A stretch of 64,000 nucleotides of DNA from Tetramitus jugosus (GCA_937625935.1 OW569358.1:248001-312000), one strand, 5' to 3'; numbered from the stretch's first letter, positions 19,592-30,812 are shown. Program-made: numbers and translations. Notes: generated by a model from the sequence alone, not told the origin.

Positions 19592-19733
19592 ATTGTGTTG
19601 TTTTTTTTTTGTTGATTGTTGTGTGTGTTCTGTGTTGTGCTTGTCTGTTTCTTTGTTTCTTTGTTTGAATTGTGTGAATTTTTTTATGGGGGTTTTTGGG
19701 AATTGAAGGTTGCATTCTTCCTAAGCGGTATGT

Positions 19734-20885
19734 TTATTGCAAGATGGTAGTAATGTTAGGTACATATTGTTTGACATGCTCCAATGATTGGGAGTATAAA
19801 TTCTTGAGCATGGCCCTATGTTTAGCAACAAATTCAGCATCGCCAGAAAGTACTTGTCTCGCATATTCAATCAAAAACTCTTTTTGGGTCACTGAAATGG
19901 CAAAGTTGCTATTCATCCTTTCATCACCACCGATATGAATCGCTGAGAAACATGGAAACTCATGACACTTGTCCTCTAAATGCACAAACAAGCATCCAGA
20001 AGTACCACCAAGAGTTTGGCAATCATGCAAGAGAACTACATGTTCACGGTCAGCACTTTCAACTCTTCCAAGAGATAAGATTTTCTTATCAAAACCATCC
20101 ATCATCTTCTTCACATCTTCATACTTGATTGGATCACGGTACTTATGTTCAAAATCTTCTTGTGCAATATAACCAAGGTAGCCAATGATCAAAGATTTAG
20201 CATCAGTGTTTGGAGCTATGGGCAGACAGTAAGGAACGTTCAGTGAAGGACGTTTAGTTTTGAATTTCATGAAACAAAAATCATTCGGAAAACTCCAGCG
20301 TTCAGCTCTCATATACTTCTTGAGACTGTAACGTTCAGTAAACTCTTCATCGATGTTGGATCGAACCTTCTCACATTCATAATATCCTCTATCTTTGCTT
20401 AAATCCCTATCCTTGCGATTCAATCTACCATCTACATGAAATGTGACAAAAACTCTGGAAATATAGAGATCCATCTCTTCATTACTCTTCTTATCCTTAC
20501 ATCTTTTCGCATCACGAATAACATGATGAGCTGTCACCAGCATTGAATCACTGACACGAATGGCAGAGCCAGTAAAAATTTTGGCATTTTGTGGATTCCA
20601 CTGTGCTTCTTTCTCTGTGTAATAGTATACATAGAGCTTACCAACACCACATCCTGTGTTCTCCACATAGTCCTGCTGCTCTTCTGCCAAGCCATCTGAA
20701 TCGTTCCATTCTATCTGGTGATGTGAAGAAAAAACATACGTTCCAACAGTCTTCACTTTTCCCTCATTATCAGTAATAATCACTTCATCATTCTCAGATT
20801 CAACTTCAGTGGTTCGTTCATAATTGAAATTATAGTCATTGGTTACTTCGCCAATGTCTGTCATGCTATAGTCATCAATGCACAT
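19734..20885 (-). CDS. trypsin-fold serine protease-like protein
   Basis: This 383-residue protein has the triad of a chymotrypsin-fold protease. His lies in GSAIRVSDSMLVTAHHVI near 120, Asp in FPNDFCFMKF near 202, and the nucleophile Ser in LGGTSGCLFV near 296, followed by the S1 strand FSAIHIGG. There is no signal peptide or propeptide, so it is probably intracellular, like HtrA or FAM111-type proteases. However, no PDZ domain follows and the insertions between His and Asp are long and charged. The N-terminal about 90 residues are acidic and unlike known domains. The substrate is unknown. All three catalytic residues are intact, so activity is plausible. Confidence 0.8.
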   Translation of the reverse strand: MCIDDYSMTDIGEVTNDYNFNYERTTEVESENDEVIITDNEGKVKTVGTYVFSSHHQIEWNDSDGLAEEQQDYVENTGCGVGKLYVYYYTEKEAQWNPQNAKIFTGSAIRVSDSMLVTAHHVIRDAKRCKDKKSNEEMDLYISRVFVTFHVDGRLNRKDRDLSKDRGYYECEKVRSNIDEEFTERYSLKKYMRAERWSFPNDFCFMKFKTKRPSLNVPYCLPIAPNTDAKSLIIGYLGYIAQEDFEHKYRDPIKYEDVKKMMDGFDKKILSLGRVESADREHVVLLHDCQTLGGTSGCLFVHLEDKCHEFPCFSAIHIGGDERMNSNFAISVTQKEFLIEYARQVLSGDAEFVAKHRAMLKNLYSQSLEHVKQYVPNITTILQ

Positions 20886-21408
20886 ACGTAAGCGACCGTT
20901 TCTTGTTTTACAAAAAATTTCGCCATTGAAACTTCAGCACACTGCCATATTTTCGAAGACAATCTTCTCTACAATCCAATTGAGCCCTGATGACTAACTC
21001 TCTTGGCCTTAATGGAAGGTAATCCATAACGACTTCCCGAAATTTTACAGCTTTATTCTTGGGGCCAAGCTTCACCTTCTAACCTTAATAGTGATGCGTC
21101 ACTGGCCGATTGATCAGGGTATCACCGATGAGTCAAACTCACTTTATGTTAAGGTGGTTGTAATTGACAGTCATTCTTGTAATCGTTTTAAGAATATTTG
21201 TTTCTAATTCTTGTGTTTAACACAGTTTAATGAATTATTAAATATATTTTATAATTTGTTTTCAGTGTTATCAGTAAAACGTAAATTTTGATATTCTCAG
21301 TTTCGTATGTGAGGATTGTTTTTAAATGTTCTTACTGGCACAGAATGTTCGATTGTAGCTTGGTGTTTGTTCTAGCTGGAGTTGCATGAAAGTGTGTTTT
21401 ATTTATTA
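20886..21408. other. AT-rich intergenic region
   Basis: These 523 bp separate the 5' end of the protease gene from the 3' end of the chromodomain gene. The stretch 21160-21380 is notably AT-rich. I see no convincing open frame, RNA gene or repeat. It must contain the protease promoter. Confidence 0.5.
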
Positions 21409-22105
21409 CTAAACCTTCCTCTTTTTTCGCTTTGGTGCTGGTTTCCTCTTGCCTGTCCATGTGTAGTTTCTGTTGTAGTCTGCAACAAGCAGAGAAGGTA
21501 AATTTTCCTCAGGTTCCCAAGTGTTCTGTTGTGCTCATTGTCAGATAATTAATGCACGTTTTTTTTTTAACAATACAACAAATACAACAAATATGAAAAG
21601 AGTTATCATCATCATCACATACATCTGCTGTATCATATCCATACCACTTAACCAAGTAGTATGCCTTCTTGTTCAACATTGTTTTCTGAACTAGTTTTTC
21701 AATCGTGTATTCTGTATCATCATCCTCCTTTTCTGTAGTAGTAGATGTTGTTGTTGTTGTATCTTCGTCATCTTCACTCTCTTCGACTTGTTCTCGTTTC
21801 CGTTGGGCAGTAGTAGTAGTAGCAGTGGACCTCTTTCGTTTTGATGAACCACTGACAGTAGCTGCAGAAGTAGTGCTATGCCTTCCACCACGGCTATTAC
21901 GACTACTACTGCTACCACCATACTTTCTATGAATATAACAATACAATTTTCCCTTTTGTTTGAATGCGGTGCATGGTGAGCCTTCTTTTGTCAATGCTTC
22001 ACAATATCGATCATTAGCATCATTGTTATTGCCACTACCACTATCACCACTATCACTGTCAGAGTCTAGTTGTTTCTGTTGCTTCTTTATTGTATGGACA
22101 ACCAT
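21409..22105 (-). CDS. chromodomain protein with N-terminal Cys/His zinc motif (two exons)
   Basis: Exon 1 is 21623-22105 and exon 2 is 21409-21525. The 97-bp intron (21526-21622, GTATGT...ACAG) lies inside the chromodomain. Splicing restores EYTIEKLVQKTMLNKKAYYL, VKWYGYDTADNTWEPEENL and PSLLVADYNR, a classic methyl-lysine reader with its aromatic cage (Tyr in EYTIEKL, Trp in VKWYGY, Trp in NTWEPE). Near residues 34-62 there is a CX9CX10CX2H motif (RYCEALTKEGSPC...YCYIH), which resembles a small zinc-binding unit seen in many amoeba and bacterial proteins. The spliced protein is 199 residues and ends in a Lys/Arg tail, suggesting a nuclear location. The gene is divergent from the TFIIIC gene, with only 92 bp between the starts. 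Confidence 0.88.
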
Positions 22106-22197
22106 TGTGTGTGTGTTTGTACGGATGATTCTGTTTTTTTGTGGTTGTTCATCACGAAAAGACCAGACACAAAACTAAATCAAACAACAACATCGCG

Positions 22198-22945
22198 ATG
22201 ACACAACAACAACAACAGCTGTCAAGTAAGCGCAAGAATGATGACAACAATGGTGATAATGGTGATGAATATGATGATATCCATATCATTCTAGACATCA
22301 AAGAATTTGACAATACCAATCTCCTGTCATTCATTGATTCCTATTCCATTATTGTATGTGTGTGTCTATTTGTGTGTATATTTGTGTGTGTATGTGTGAG
22401 TGAACAACAACAACAACAAACCTAACTCAACAAGCAAACACATGAATATATTCATTCTAATCATCATCATCATCATCATCATCACATCACAGGGATTAGA
22501 CACTGAACGTCCAATTGTCAAAGTAGGTAATTTTGTATTTGAAGGAACATGGGATCAATATATGGGAACTGCCATGCTATTCAAACATGAACCATACTCG
22601 AGTGAATCAGAGAAGAACAACAAGACAACTACCAATGACAACAATCATCATCATCAAACAATCGTCATGAACAGCAGCAACAGCAACAGCAGTGCTAGCA
22701 GCAGTCGTAATCATGTGATCAACAATGATCATACATCTGCATCAACATCAACAACAACAACATCAACAGTATCAACAGTATCATCATCATCATCACCCTC
22801 TGTTCAATTACAATACGAGTTGAAGACGAGAAAAGTGTTGCGGTTGAGTCGAATTCTACTCAAACCCAATCAACAACAACAACAACAACAATCATCATCA
22901 TCATCACCACCAAGAACAACAACACTTGACTCCAGCAACAATTGA
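22198..22945 (+). CDS. TFIIIC small subunit (GTF3C6-like), two exons
   Basis: TFIIIC binds the A and B boxes of tRNA genes and recruits RNA polymerase III. Exon 1 (22198-22353) encodes a Gln/Asp-rich start and IHIILDIKEFDNTNLLSFID. Exon 2 begins at 22493, after a 139-bp intron with GTATGT...TCACAG ends. Joined in phase 0, they read SYSIIGLDTERPIVKVGNF, then VFEGTWDQYMGTAMLFKHE and, after a Ser/Thr/Asn insertion, LQYELKTRKVLRLSRILL. This is the order of the GTF3C6/tau small-subunit domain (GIDTERPILQV...YVFAGEYEDTLGT...KYKCHTMKKL). The frame stops at 22945 in a repetitive tract. An alternative frame continues to 23027 (see findings), so the C-terminus is uncertain. Confidence 0.8.
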
Positions 22946-23027
22946 ACTGTCGCACAATTCAGCTGTGCAATCGTCGTTGAGAAAAGTGGTTATTCATTCT
23001 CTGAAAGCTTGGCCAACACACGATTAG

Positions 23028-23367
23028 TAACACACACTCAAAGCATTCGAGTGCTTCATCAAGCAATGTCTCAATGGACAAGTGCATTGTTGTGCAAATG
23101 CATTTGAATCCCAACGTCTCAGAACAAGCATCATAAAACAAAAAGGAAGAAGAATAAGAATCAACATTTTTGATATCATTGCATTTGACTCTGTTTATTA
23201 TCATGGGTGGATATATATTGATATTGTGAAGAATGAATTGTTGTTATTTGAATCGAAGAGTAGTAGTAGTAGAAGTAGTAGTAGAAGTGACAGCTGCAGC
23301 ACGTACGTAGTATCCTTACTTGCCATGATACCACTTGTGATGCGCTCATGACATTTGTCACAATATA
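23028..23367. other. convergent intergenic region
   Basis: About 340 bp lie between the TFIIIC gene and the 3' end of the cyclic-nucleotide-binding gene. It holds a short AGT/GTA trinucleotide tract near 23262-23290 and chance frames only. No RNA gene is recognised. Confidence 0.45.
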
Positions 23368-25986
23368 TTATACTTTGTTTGTAGTAGTCATACTTGTCGT
23401 AGTAGTAGAAGTAGTAGTAGTAGTAGTAGTAGTGGGGGTAGTAGTAGTAGTAGGAATGATGACATGTTTGGTGAGAATGGATTGAACAATGTGTGCCTTC
23501 TCACGTGCCCATCTCCTCTGTTTCAAGTACTGTGCAATGATTTGATCCTGTTGATGATAACCACGTGCATAGTCTTCCATTTTGGATACACTGAGTGGTG
23601 ATAGGTATTTCATGAGAGTCATCTTTGACAATTCGAGTAACTCTGTGGCATTCACTGTAAATACACTTGCTTGTCTATGAATGGCTTGACTCTCTTGTGT
23701 CAGTAACTGCAATTGATATTGAATGGAGGTGGAGGATGATGATGCATCACCATGGTTGTTGTTGTTGTTGTATAGCTCTGTATGGTGGTGGTGGTGGTGG
23801 TGGTGTTCATCAGATTGTATTACTGTTGTTGTTGTTGTTACTGTTGTTGTTGTTGTATTAGCGCCAATAGTAGTCTTGATAGTATCGGATGATGAGAATG
23901 GAGAGGAAGAATTGGAATTTCTCTTGTTGTTGATTCTTGATGGATGGGCTACTCCTGATGCGTCTTGCAATTGCCACATTTGTCTCTCGAGTCTCTGTTG
24001 TTGCAATATGACCAACTCTCCAAAGTATTCACCTTGTTTCAATCGAGCCAACTCTAGATATCGATTCATGGAATGATTCCTTGTGCTATTCTTGCATTTA
24101 TTCGTGGGAGTGGTCGAGTCATGATTGTGCTGGATATTGTTGGTACTGCTGTTATTATTGTTGTTGTTATTGTTGTTAAGACTGTTGCTTCTTGACCTTG
24201 TGTTGTTTGAAGTGGTAGTAGTAGTAGTCCTTGTATTCTGGTTAGTATTGTTGTTATTGTTAGTTTCAGTACTTCTATTGATTGTGGAGATGGGTACACG
24301 TTTCAATACAATGCACTCTCCTCTTCGAATAAAATACATGCAACCATTGCTCTTCTGATCTTGTTTCAATACTACCTTTCGTGTACCATAATGTACACTG
24401 TTCATTTGTTTCACCAATTCCAACATGGTTGACAGATTGTACTTCATTGTTGGTTGAGAGATGCCACTATTCGTCGAATGACGTACATTGTTATGTTGGC
24501 CAATACTATGATTACCATTGCTGCTAAGGCTACTCCCATGATTATTAATATTCGTATTACTATATTTCCCATGACGAGTGTTGTGATTGTCGTTGTGATT
24601 GTTCATGACAAACAAGGGAACAATGAGATTGTGCTTCAAGAAATGAATGCGATTGAGCATCTCAGTCTCATACACTGGTGCCACGTGTTCCATGTATATA
24701 CTGTGATCCAAGCATAGCATGATGGCATCATCTGAACTCACTCTCCACTCGCACAACACATTCTCATCATGATACAGAATATGATCCATGCAATCCTCTC
24801 CAAAGTAATCACCTGTTTCATTGTATTCGAACAAGACACTTGAATTGTTGTTGTTGTTGTTACTAGCATAACTGTGAGAGTGTCCATCTACGAGACTTGT
24901 GCGACTAACACTACGACTAGGATGACTTGTGGACATGCTGTTGTGTTTAATGTCATCATCAGCAATACTATGATCATCCAATGTCATTGCACTACTACTT
25001 CTATAAACTGCACCGTGATTGTGACCACTACTCCTACTACTATTATTACTATTATTGTTATTATTATGATTGTTACTACTGATATCAAGACTACTAGCAC
25101 TGCGGTTGTTGTTGCTACTACTACTACTACTACTGCTTTTACCACCACTTTTGACAATTGGTCTTGCCGTAGCAACAACACTTCCCTTCAACAGAATACA
25201 AAATGGATGGAGAGTAGAGTCTGGTTGATTGGTTCGAACGATGGCTCTTCTGGGCAAATGAACATACTTTGCATATTGACATATCACACTGGATGGAATC
25301 AAATGATGGCGATGATCATCACTGTCATTGTCTTGATGAGAATAGGAATACCATAGTGGACGATTGTTCATAATTGTATCATGGTCATCATTCAGAGCCT
25401 CTGTCGCACCACTATTGTCACTTGAAACACTGCTTCCATCCATCATGTTGTTGTTGTTGATGCTCGTGTTGGATATGATACGATTCATCACCGCTCCATA
25501 ATTCAGTGTTGTGGTGATTGTTGGTTGAGTGAGAGTTCGAGCTTCATTGGTGATACTTGTTGGTGATGGTGCATGTTGTTGTTCAAGTGTTTGTTGCTGT
25601 GATTGATGTTGTAATTGTTGTTGTTGTTGTTGATGTCTCTGTATGGTAGTAGTAGTAGTAGAACAAGAAGGGAGAGGTGGTGCTGGTGGCAGTATCAAAT
25701 GCGGGATGACTTTGTGAAACAATCGAAGTCTTCGAATCAGTGAACAGAACATGAAACGCATGTCATGTTCTGTTCTCTGTTCAGGTGACTTACTGAGCAA
25801 TACAAGCAACTCTAACCATTCTTTTCGACTGATACTCAATTGACTGAGAAGAGCCTTGTCCACAGTGATGGAAGAAGAAGCAGCTACATTGGTCAAACGA
25901 GAATTGAAACCGGTGGTGGGAGCTGTAGATACCTCACTGGCATCGGAGTAGTGAGAATGCGCCGCAAATTGAACCGTTTTTTTCAT
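23368..25986 (-). CDS. protein with two cyclic-nucleotide-binding-like domains
   Basis: The frame is open to 26043. The Met at 25984-25986 (MKKTVQFAAHSHYSD) looks like the natural start, giving 872 residues. Two CNB-type beta-barrels are visible. The first includes CQYAKYVHLPRRAIVRTNQP, FCILLKGSVVAT and, after an Asn/Ser insertion, YNETGDYFGEDCM. The second includes MNSVHYGTRKVVLKQDQ, CMYFIRRGECIVLKR and LARLKQGEYFGELVILQQQ. The phosphate-binding cassette of the second retains GEYFGE but lacks the usual following RxA arginine, so cyclic nucleotide binding is uncertain. No kinase, GEF or channel domain is present, so this is a stand-alone scaffold or sensor. Long Asn, His, Thr and Ser runs interrupt both barrels and make up perhaps half of the protein. 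Confidence 0.78.
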   Translation of the reverse strand: MKKTVQFAAHSHYSDASEVSTAPTTGFNSRLTNVAASSSITVDKALLSQLSISRKEWLELLVLLSKSPEQRTEHDMRFMFCSLIRRLRLFHKVIPHLILPPAPPLPSCSTTTTTIQRHQQQQQQLQHQSQQQTLEQQHAPSPTSITNEARTLTQPTITTTLNYGAVMNRIISNTSINNNNMMDGSSVSSDNSGATEALNDDHDTIMNNRPLWYSYSHQDNDSDDHRHHLIPSSVICQYAKYVHLPRRAIVRTNQPDSTLHPFCILLKGSVVATARPIVKSGGKSSSSSSSSNNNRSASSLDISSNNHNNNNNSNNSSRSSGHNHGAVYRSSSAMTLDDHSIADDDIKHNSMSTSHPSRSVSRTSLVDGHSHSYASNNNNNNSSVLFEYNETGDYFGEDCMDHILYHDENVLCEWRVSSDDAIMLCLDHSIYMEHVAPVYETEMLNRIHFLKHNLIVPLFVMNNHNDNHNTRHGKYSNTNINNHGSSLSSNGNHSIGQHNNVRHSTNSGISQPTMKYNLSTMLELVKQMNSVHYGTRKVVLKQDQKSNGCMYFIRRGECIVLKRVPISTINRSTETNNNNNTNQNTRTTTTTTSNNTRSRSNSLNNNNNNNNNSSTNNIQHNHDSTTPTNKCKNSTRNHSMNRYLELARLKQGEYFGELVILQQQRLERQMWQLQDASGVAHPSRINNKRNSNSSSPFSSSDTIKTTIGANTTTTTVTTTTTVIQSDEHHHHHHHHTELYNNNNNHGDASSSSTSIQYQLQLLTQESQAIHRQASVFTVNATELLELSKMTLMKYLSPLSVSKMEDYARGYHQQDQIIAQYLKQRRWAREKAHIVQSILTKHVIIPTTTTTPTTTTTTTTSTTTTSMTTTNKV

Positions 25987-26052
25987 GTCTTGTTTTGAAT
26001 CAACGAGTAAAAGTAACAATTGAAAGTGATATGAAGGTAGCAAAATATTTAT

Positions 26053-26304
26053 TTACTTCTTTGCAGCAATTCTTTCTTGTTGTGCTTCCTTGGCGGCCTT
26101 GATGGCTTGTTGTCCTTGGATAGAGTTCAACTTAGTTCTGGATGGGTCAGTACCAGCCTTGATGGATCCGTATCTCTTGTTGAAGATGAATCTCTTGTGT
26201 GCTCTACCAGTCAACTTCTTTCCTTCCTTCTTGACCTTCTCAACCTTTGGGGTTTGAGACTTAACTTTACCGGCTCTTGCCAAACTTCCGTGAACTTTTC
26301 CCAT
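26053..26304 (-). CDS. RPS30: 40S ribosomal protein eS30
   Basis: The sequence [20 protein letters not shown], followed by [26 protein letters not shown], is the eS30 core: a small basic protein of the 40S head and decoding region. In animals it is made as a fusion to a ubiquitin-like protein (FAU). Here it starts directly with MGKVHGSL, so no such fusion exists. The protein has 83 residues, about 20 more than usual, because of a C-terminal helix rich in Gln/Ala/Lys ending in RIAAKK. The start lies at 26304. The 3' end is 67 bp from the start of the cyclic-nucleotide-binding gene on the same strand. Confidence 0.95.
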   Translation of the reverse strand: MGKVHGSLARAGKVKSQTPKVEKVKKEGKKLTGRAHKRFIFNKRYGSIKAGTDPSRTKLNSIQGQQAIKAAKEAQQERIAAKK

Positions 26305-26646
26305 GTTTATGTGTTATGCGTTTTTGACGTTGTTTTGTTTTTTTTCTGAAATTGTTCGTTTGTCAATTTTTCTGGTATATCTGGTTGACCGAGTTCGTTG
26401 AACTTCAATTTCGAGACGGGTGTAAAACTGGGAATTGAGGAAGACAGAATCAAGTCGGCTGCTCCTCGCTCTTGTCATGATTGTTGTAGTAGAACCTTTT
26501 CATGCCAACAGTTTCTGTCATCTTTGTTGGGGATAACATGTTGATCCTTCTGCTTATGAAACAATGTGGAGTATTACTTTTTGTGAGAGAATTAACGGAG
26601 AAACTGACAGAAATACAACAGCATTTTACTCATACAAGATGCATCA
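26305..26646. other. intergenic region upstream of eS30
   Basis: These 342 bp separate the eS30 start from the DD3-3 stop, both genes on the minus strand. It must contain the eS30 promoter. A T-rich tract lies immediately upstream of the eS30 start. No gene is seen. Confidence 0.45.
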
Positions 26647-28594
26647 TTACCAGAAGCACACCATAAATATAACTGACAGCAGAGCAACTCCAAATTGAAT
26701 TTTGTAACTCATGCCGTACATTCGAGGTGCAGAGGCAACCCAGCCCTTCTTCACATTAATGCTGGCTCTTTGACCTCTGTTGGAGAAATTGTTATTTCTT
26801 GTGCTGTAGTAGTGGAAAGTACCTGTTGCATGTAGTCTCACAAGGCCTCCATCAAAGTATGGTGTGCTAGCCTTGTTCAATTTTGCACAATTCTGACGAT
26901 CAGTCTCGGCAGCATTCTGGTTGTTATTATTCTTCAGCAGCAACTCTTGCCAGTTGAGACAACGAGTGACATTGGAAGTGTCCTTCAAGTCTTGGCCAAT
27001 AAAAGCAAATTTTTCAGCCAAAGCAAAGTCAACTTTGCCTTTCTGATTCACAAACATTGTGTTCCATCGAGCTGGGCGAGGCAGCGACTTGCCTGGATAA
27101 TCCAATTGAACAATATTGGATCGATCAGAACGAAGTTGATCATCCACTGGGTCTCTAGGTCCTCCTTCACCATCATTGGGATTACGAGCAGGGTTATAGT
27201 CACTTCCCGTCCATTGCCAATGAACGAGATCAGCAGCATCAATGGTTAATTGAGTAGGAGAAAAATCGTATTCAACAGCAGGATAGACCTGAACAATATT
27301 GCCTCTCTTTCCTCGGACACCGATATTGTGAATCTTCACCCAACTCTTAATATTGGAAGGCCTCTTCTTGATAAGGAAAACATACGATCGATCCTGGAAG
27401 GTTCTTCCATGTTGATTGGTATTAATGGCAAAACTGAGATTACTTGAATATCCAAACTCTTGGAATGGATCCTGAATGACTGGTGAGTTGGTCTTTCCAT
27501 TTTTTGTTGAGTCCACTGAAAAGTTAATATCAGTTGCCGAGATGTTGTATCTCAATCTAAGTACACACGATCTATCAACAACATCATCAGGAATAGTCCA
27601 TTTGTAGGAGGCCATCTGACCAGTGATCGAACTGCCCAAGTGGTTGTCCCTTGATGCAAGTCCTGCAGTTGAAAGACACTCTGGTGGTGACATACGATAG
27701 GCTCCTCTTTCAACCCAAGTACCTTCGCCACTACTCGCACAAGACCTTGGATTATTGTACTTCAAAATGACGGATGAATCCGCATTGCTTACACACTCAC
27801 CCTTGTTCTTAACATTTTGAGACTCCTGCTGATAATATTTGCACATTGTCATATTGTTGGTGAAGATAGCAATGTCTCTCCAAGGAGTTGGATGCCAATA
27901 GGGATAATAATCTCTCTCTTCAGGACATTCAAATCCGTTTCTGTTGCCATTTGGATTTTGTCTTGTTTGAGTGGCCGGAGAAGTTTGAAGCAATGTACCA
28001 GGATTTTCTTCACGTTGATCAGCAATCCATAGATCTACATTTCTTGTTCTCTTTTTACAATTTTGGTAGTAGCCCACTGTTTCATGCTGTCCTCTGTTGA
28101 GATTATCTGGATCCGACTCCTCAATGGTATTGGTTGCTGCATCGTTAGCATTTTGTGGTTGTCCATCTCTCAAACCAGGAGCAGTATCGTTGCACATGTA
28201 TTGGAGAACGATTTGGCAATCATTATTGGTTACGCCACAAGAGTGCTGAGCAGTCCATTCAACAGTTAACACACTACCAGTGTAATAGTACATTGTAGGT
28301 GTTACAACCTCAGGACCTCCAACTGCCCTTGGACAAGCATAACCTCCCTTACCATTGTTCTGAGAATCGAATAAACGATTCGCATTGTTTCTGTTTTCAT
28401 TCCTCTCACAGTTTCGATTGTTGCTTCCTCTGAATGTGTCCGTGGATGTGTGAGAACGAATGTGCTTGAAATGATTCAAAGAGAATTCCAGAGACCACAT
28501 ACCTCGGAGAGTGCATATAAACATCAGCACTAACATGTCCTAATAAAGCAATACAAATTGCCACAATAAAAAACTGATAAACAAAAATCTTCAT
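26647..28594 (-). CDS. DD3-3-like secreted or surface protein (two exons)
   Basis: Exon 1 (28503-28594) encodes a signal peptide, MKIFVYQFFIVAICIALLGH, ending ...VSADVYMHSPR. A 73-bp intron (28430-28502, GTATGT...TTCAG) in phase 2 joins it to GSNNRNCERNENRNNANRLF, DSQNNGKGGYACP and PTMYYYTGSVLTVEWTAQHSCG. This is the conserved start of Dictyostelium protein DD3-3 and its relatives in protists and invertebrates. The function of that family is not known. The 624-residue product is rich in Cys and N-glycosylation sequons. It ends in a hydrophobic segment (KIQFGVALLSVIFMVCFW) with no cytosolic tail, which fits a GPI-attachment signal or a C-terminal anchor. It is therefore probably on the cell surface. 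Confidence 0.88.
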
Positions 28595-28835
28595 TTCTTT
28601 GATAATATTGTTGATGAGATAAGTTGGATGAATGAGATATTTTGTCCATGCTGGATATAATGGTCGGCCGACTGTAGTTTGAAAATATCCGCTCCTCGCT
28701 TACGATAAACTATCAAACAGTACAGCAGGTGATCCGAATCCACAAAAGTAGTCAATGTGCCTTTTTCCTTTTAGTGTCTTCTAGTGCTTCTTCCGATATA
28801 CACAAGTTCCAATCAGACAATAGAGACACAAGCGT

Positions 28836-30694
28836 TTATTGCTTGGCGCTATCCAAATAACTTCGCTCTTTCAGTTCCTTGTCAGCAGCTTTGATCATGG
28901 CACGTAAGTAGACATCCAAGGTACATTGTCTCAATTGTATGAAGAATGCATGAGCCATAAACGGTAGTTTGCGCAATGATCGACCACTAAACCCATCACA
29001 CTTGTTACACAATTGTTTGAAGAGTGACAAACAGAGTTGAGTTGTTTGTTGTTGACCATTATCACCACCACCATTGCTACTGCCACGAGAGGTATTCTGT
29101 TCATCAACATCATCATCATTGATCATCATCATTGCCTCAAAAGTCAATTGATCCAACAATAGTGAAGAACCTCTCGTTGTTGTAGTAATCAAATTGACTC
29201 TCATGAGTTCAGTGAGACATGATTTGATAATGTGAAATCGTGCCTTGATACCCGGTGGTCCAATATACTGTTTCAAATCAGCTCTGTCCACAAATGCAAT
29301 ATCAATTGCACCCGTAATGTTGGATGTAGTCAATATGAGAACGTTGCGATATCGTTTCAACTGATCCAACTGTGTGAGGACAGCATTTACCACACGTATC
29401 GAGTCTGATGGCTCTGTTCCGTTGAGAGCAGATTGACGTGCAGCCGTCAAGCTCTCCACTTCATCAATCAACACACAGACAAACGCATCTTCATCCTGTA
29501 CCATTTGCTGTACGTGTTGAAACAGTTTGAACACTAGTTTGCCACTCTCTGAGAACCACTTGCTAAATAGACTGTGAGTATTGATTTCAATCAATTGCCC
29601 ATGAGAGTACATGTGATTATGGCTCTGATGATGATTGCTATTGCTGCTACTGCACAAGTGAATGGACAATTTCTGTGCCAATGCCTTACACAGCGAAGTC
29701 TTTATTACGAGTGAGTGAGTGAATGAGTGAATGAATGAGTGAGTGAGTGGACTCAGAAGATGCCGTTATTGAACAACTACTACAACAAAAGACACACAAA
29801 CACACACACACGTGTAGAGATGGATAGTACAAACCTTGCCTGTGCCTGGTGGACCATGCAACAGCATGACTCTGTTCCATGAGATGAGGTGAGTGTTGAT
29901 TTTAGAGTCGGAGAACAGCATGGCACTCGACGCATAATTCAACAAATTGTACTTGGTTTCACTGTCGTCGAACATGAGACTGTCCCACGTGTCCACAAAT
30001 CGAACACTTGGTAAAATGTATTGTCTGCATGCTGATATCTGTTCTTGCTCATCAATGACAATCTCTTCTACATCGTCTTCATCAATATTATTCTCCATCA
30101 TCATATCATTATTGTTATTATTGTGCATGGTTGTTGTTGTTGTGTCATTGTCATCATGCAACTGAAACACAAATATTTTTAATTGTGCTTGCCAATACAA
30201 TACACTGTCATGCATCACAGTGTCAATATAAATGTACTTGACATGTTGATGAATGAGTTCATTGTGATTCATCATTGCTTCATCTTCTTCATCATGCGCA
30301 TTATCATGAACACGAGCAGTAGCAGTGGTAGTAGTATTTGTGTCCATGTTTGTTGTTGTTGTTGTTGTATGGTGGTGCGCTGAGAATAAATAACCAGTCT
30401 TGTAAATCATTTGTTTGGATTGTAGATGTTGTCTAATGCTGGATTCGATGATGGATGGTTTACAAGTACTTGTGAGCCTTACACATACTTCCACTATACA
30501 AGTGCGTATCCATCATTTTGATTAATATTATAAATTATGAATATTATTATTATCATAATTCATATGATATAGAAAAGGGACGTGTGTGAGTGGTTGCAAT
30601 AGGTTGAGTGGAGGATGGAGAACATGTTCGACATACCATGGACATCAATCTGCTCATCGGGTAATGTTGTTTGTTGACTCTCTTGTTGGAACAT
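28836..30694 (-). CDS. PCH2: PCH2/TRIP13 AAA+ ATPase (three exons)
   Basis: Pch2/TRIP13 remodels HORMA proteins in meiosis and in spindle-checkpoint silencing. Exon 1 (30637-30694, from MFQQESQQTTLPDEQ) joins exon 2 (29835-30493) over a 143-bp intron and restores IDVHVEVCVRLTST. Exon 2 joins exon 3 (28836-29699) over a 135-bp intron in phase 0, exactly after the Walker A Lys: LLHGPPGTGK|TSLCKALAQKL. Further landmarks are INTHSLFSKWFSESGKLV, Walker B VCVLIDEVESLTAARQ, SDSIRVVNAVLTQLDQLKR, sensor-1 TTSN, FVDRADLKQYIGPPG and GRSLRKLPFMAHA. The protein is 526 residues, longer than human TRIP13 because of His/Asn/Thr insertions in the N-terminal domain. Its presence implies that the organism retains HORMA-based meiotic or checkpoint control. 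Confidence 0.95.
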
Positions 30695-30812
30695 ATTTAT
30701 TGTTATTCGCACTGTGTGAGATTGCTATTGTTTTTTGTATTGTTGTTGAGAGAAGCTGCGCAAACACAGAGAATTTGGCGCCAAAAAATGTTCCAATATG
30801 GGCTGGAACAAA

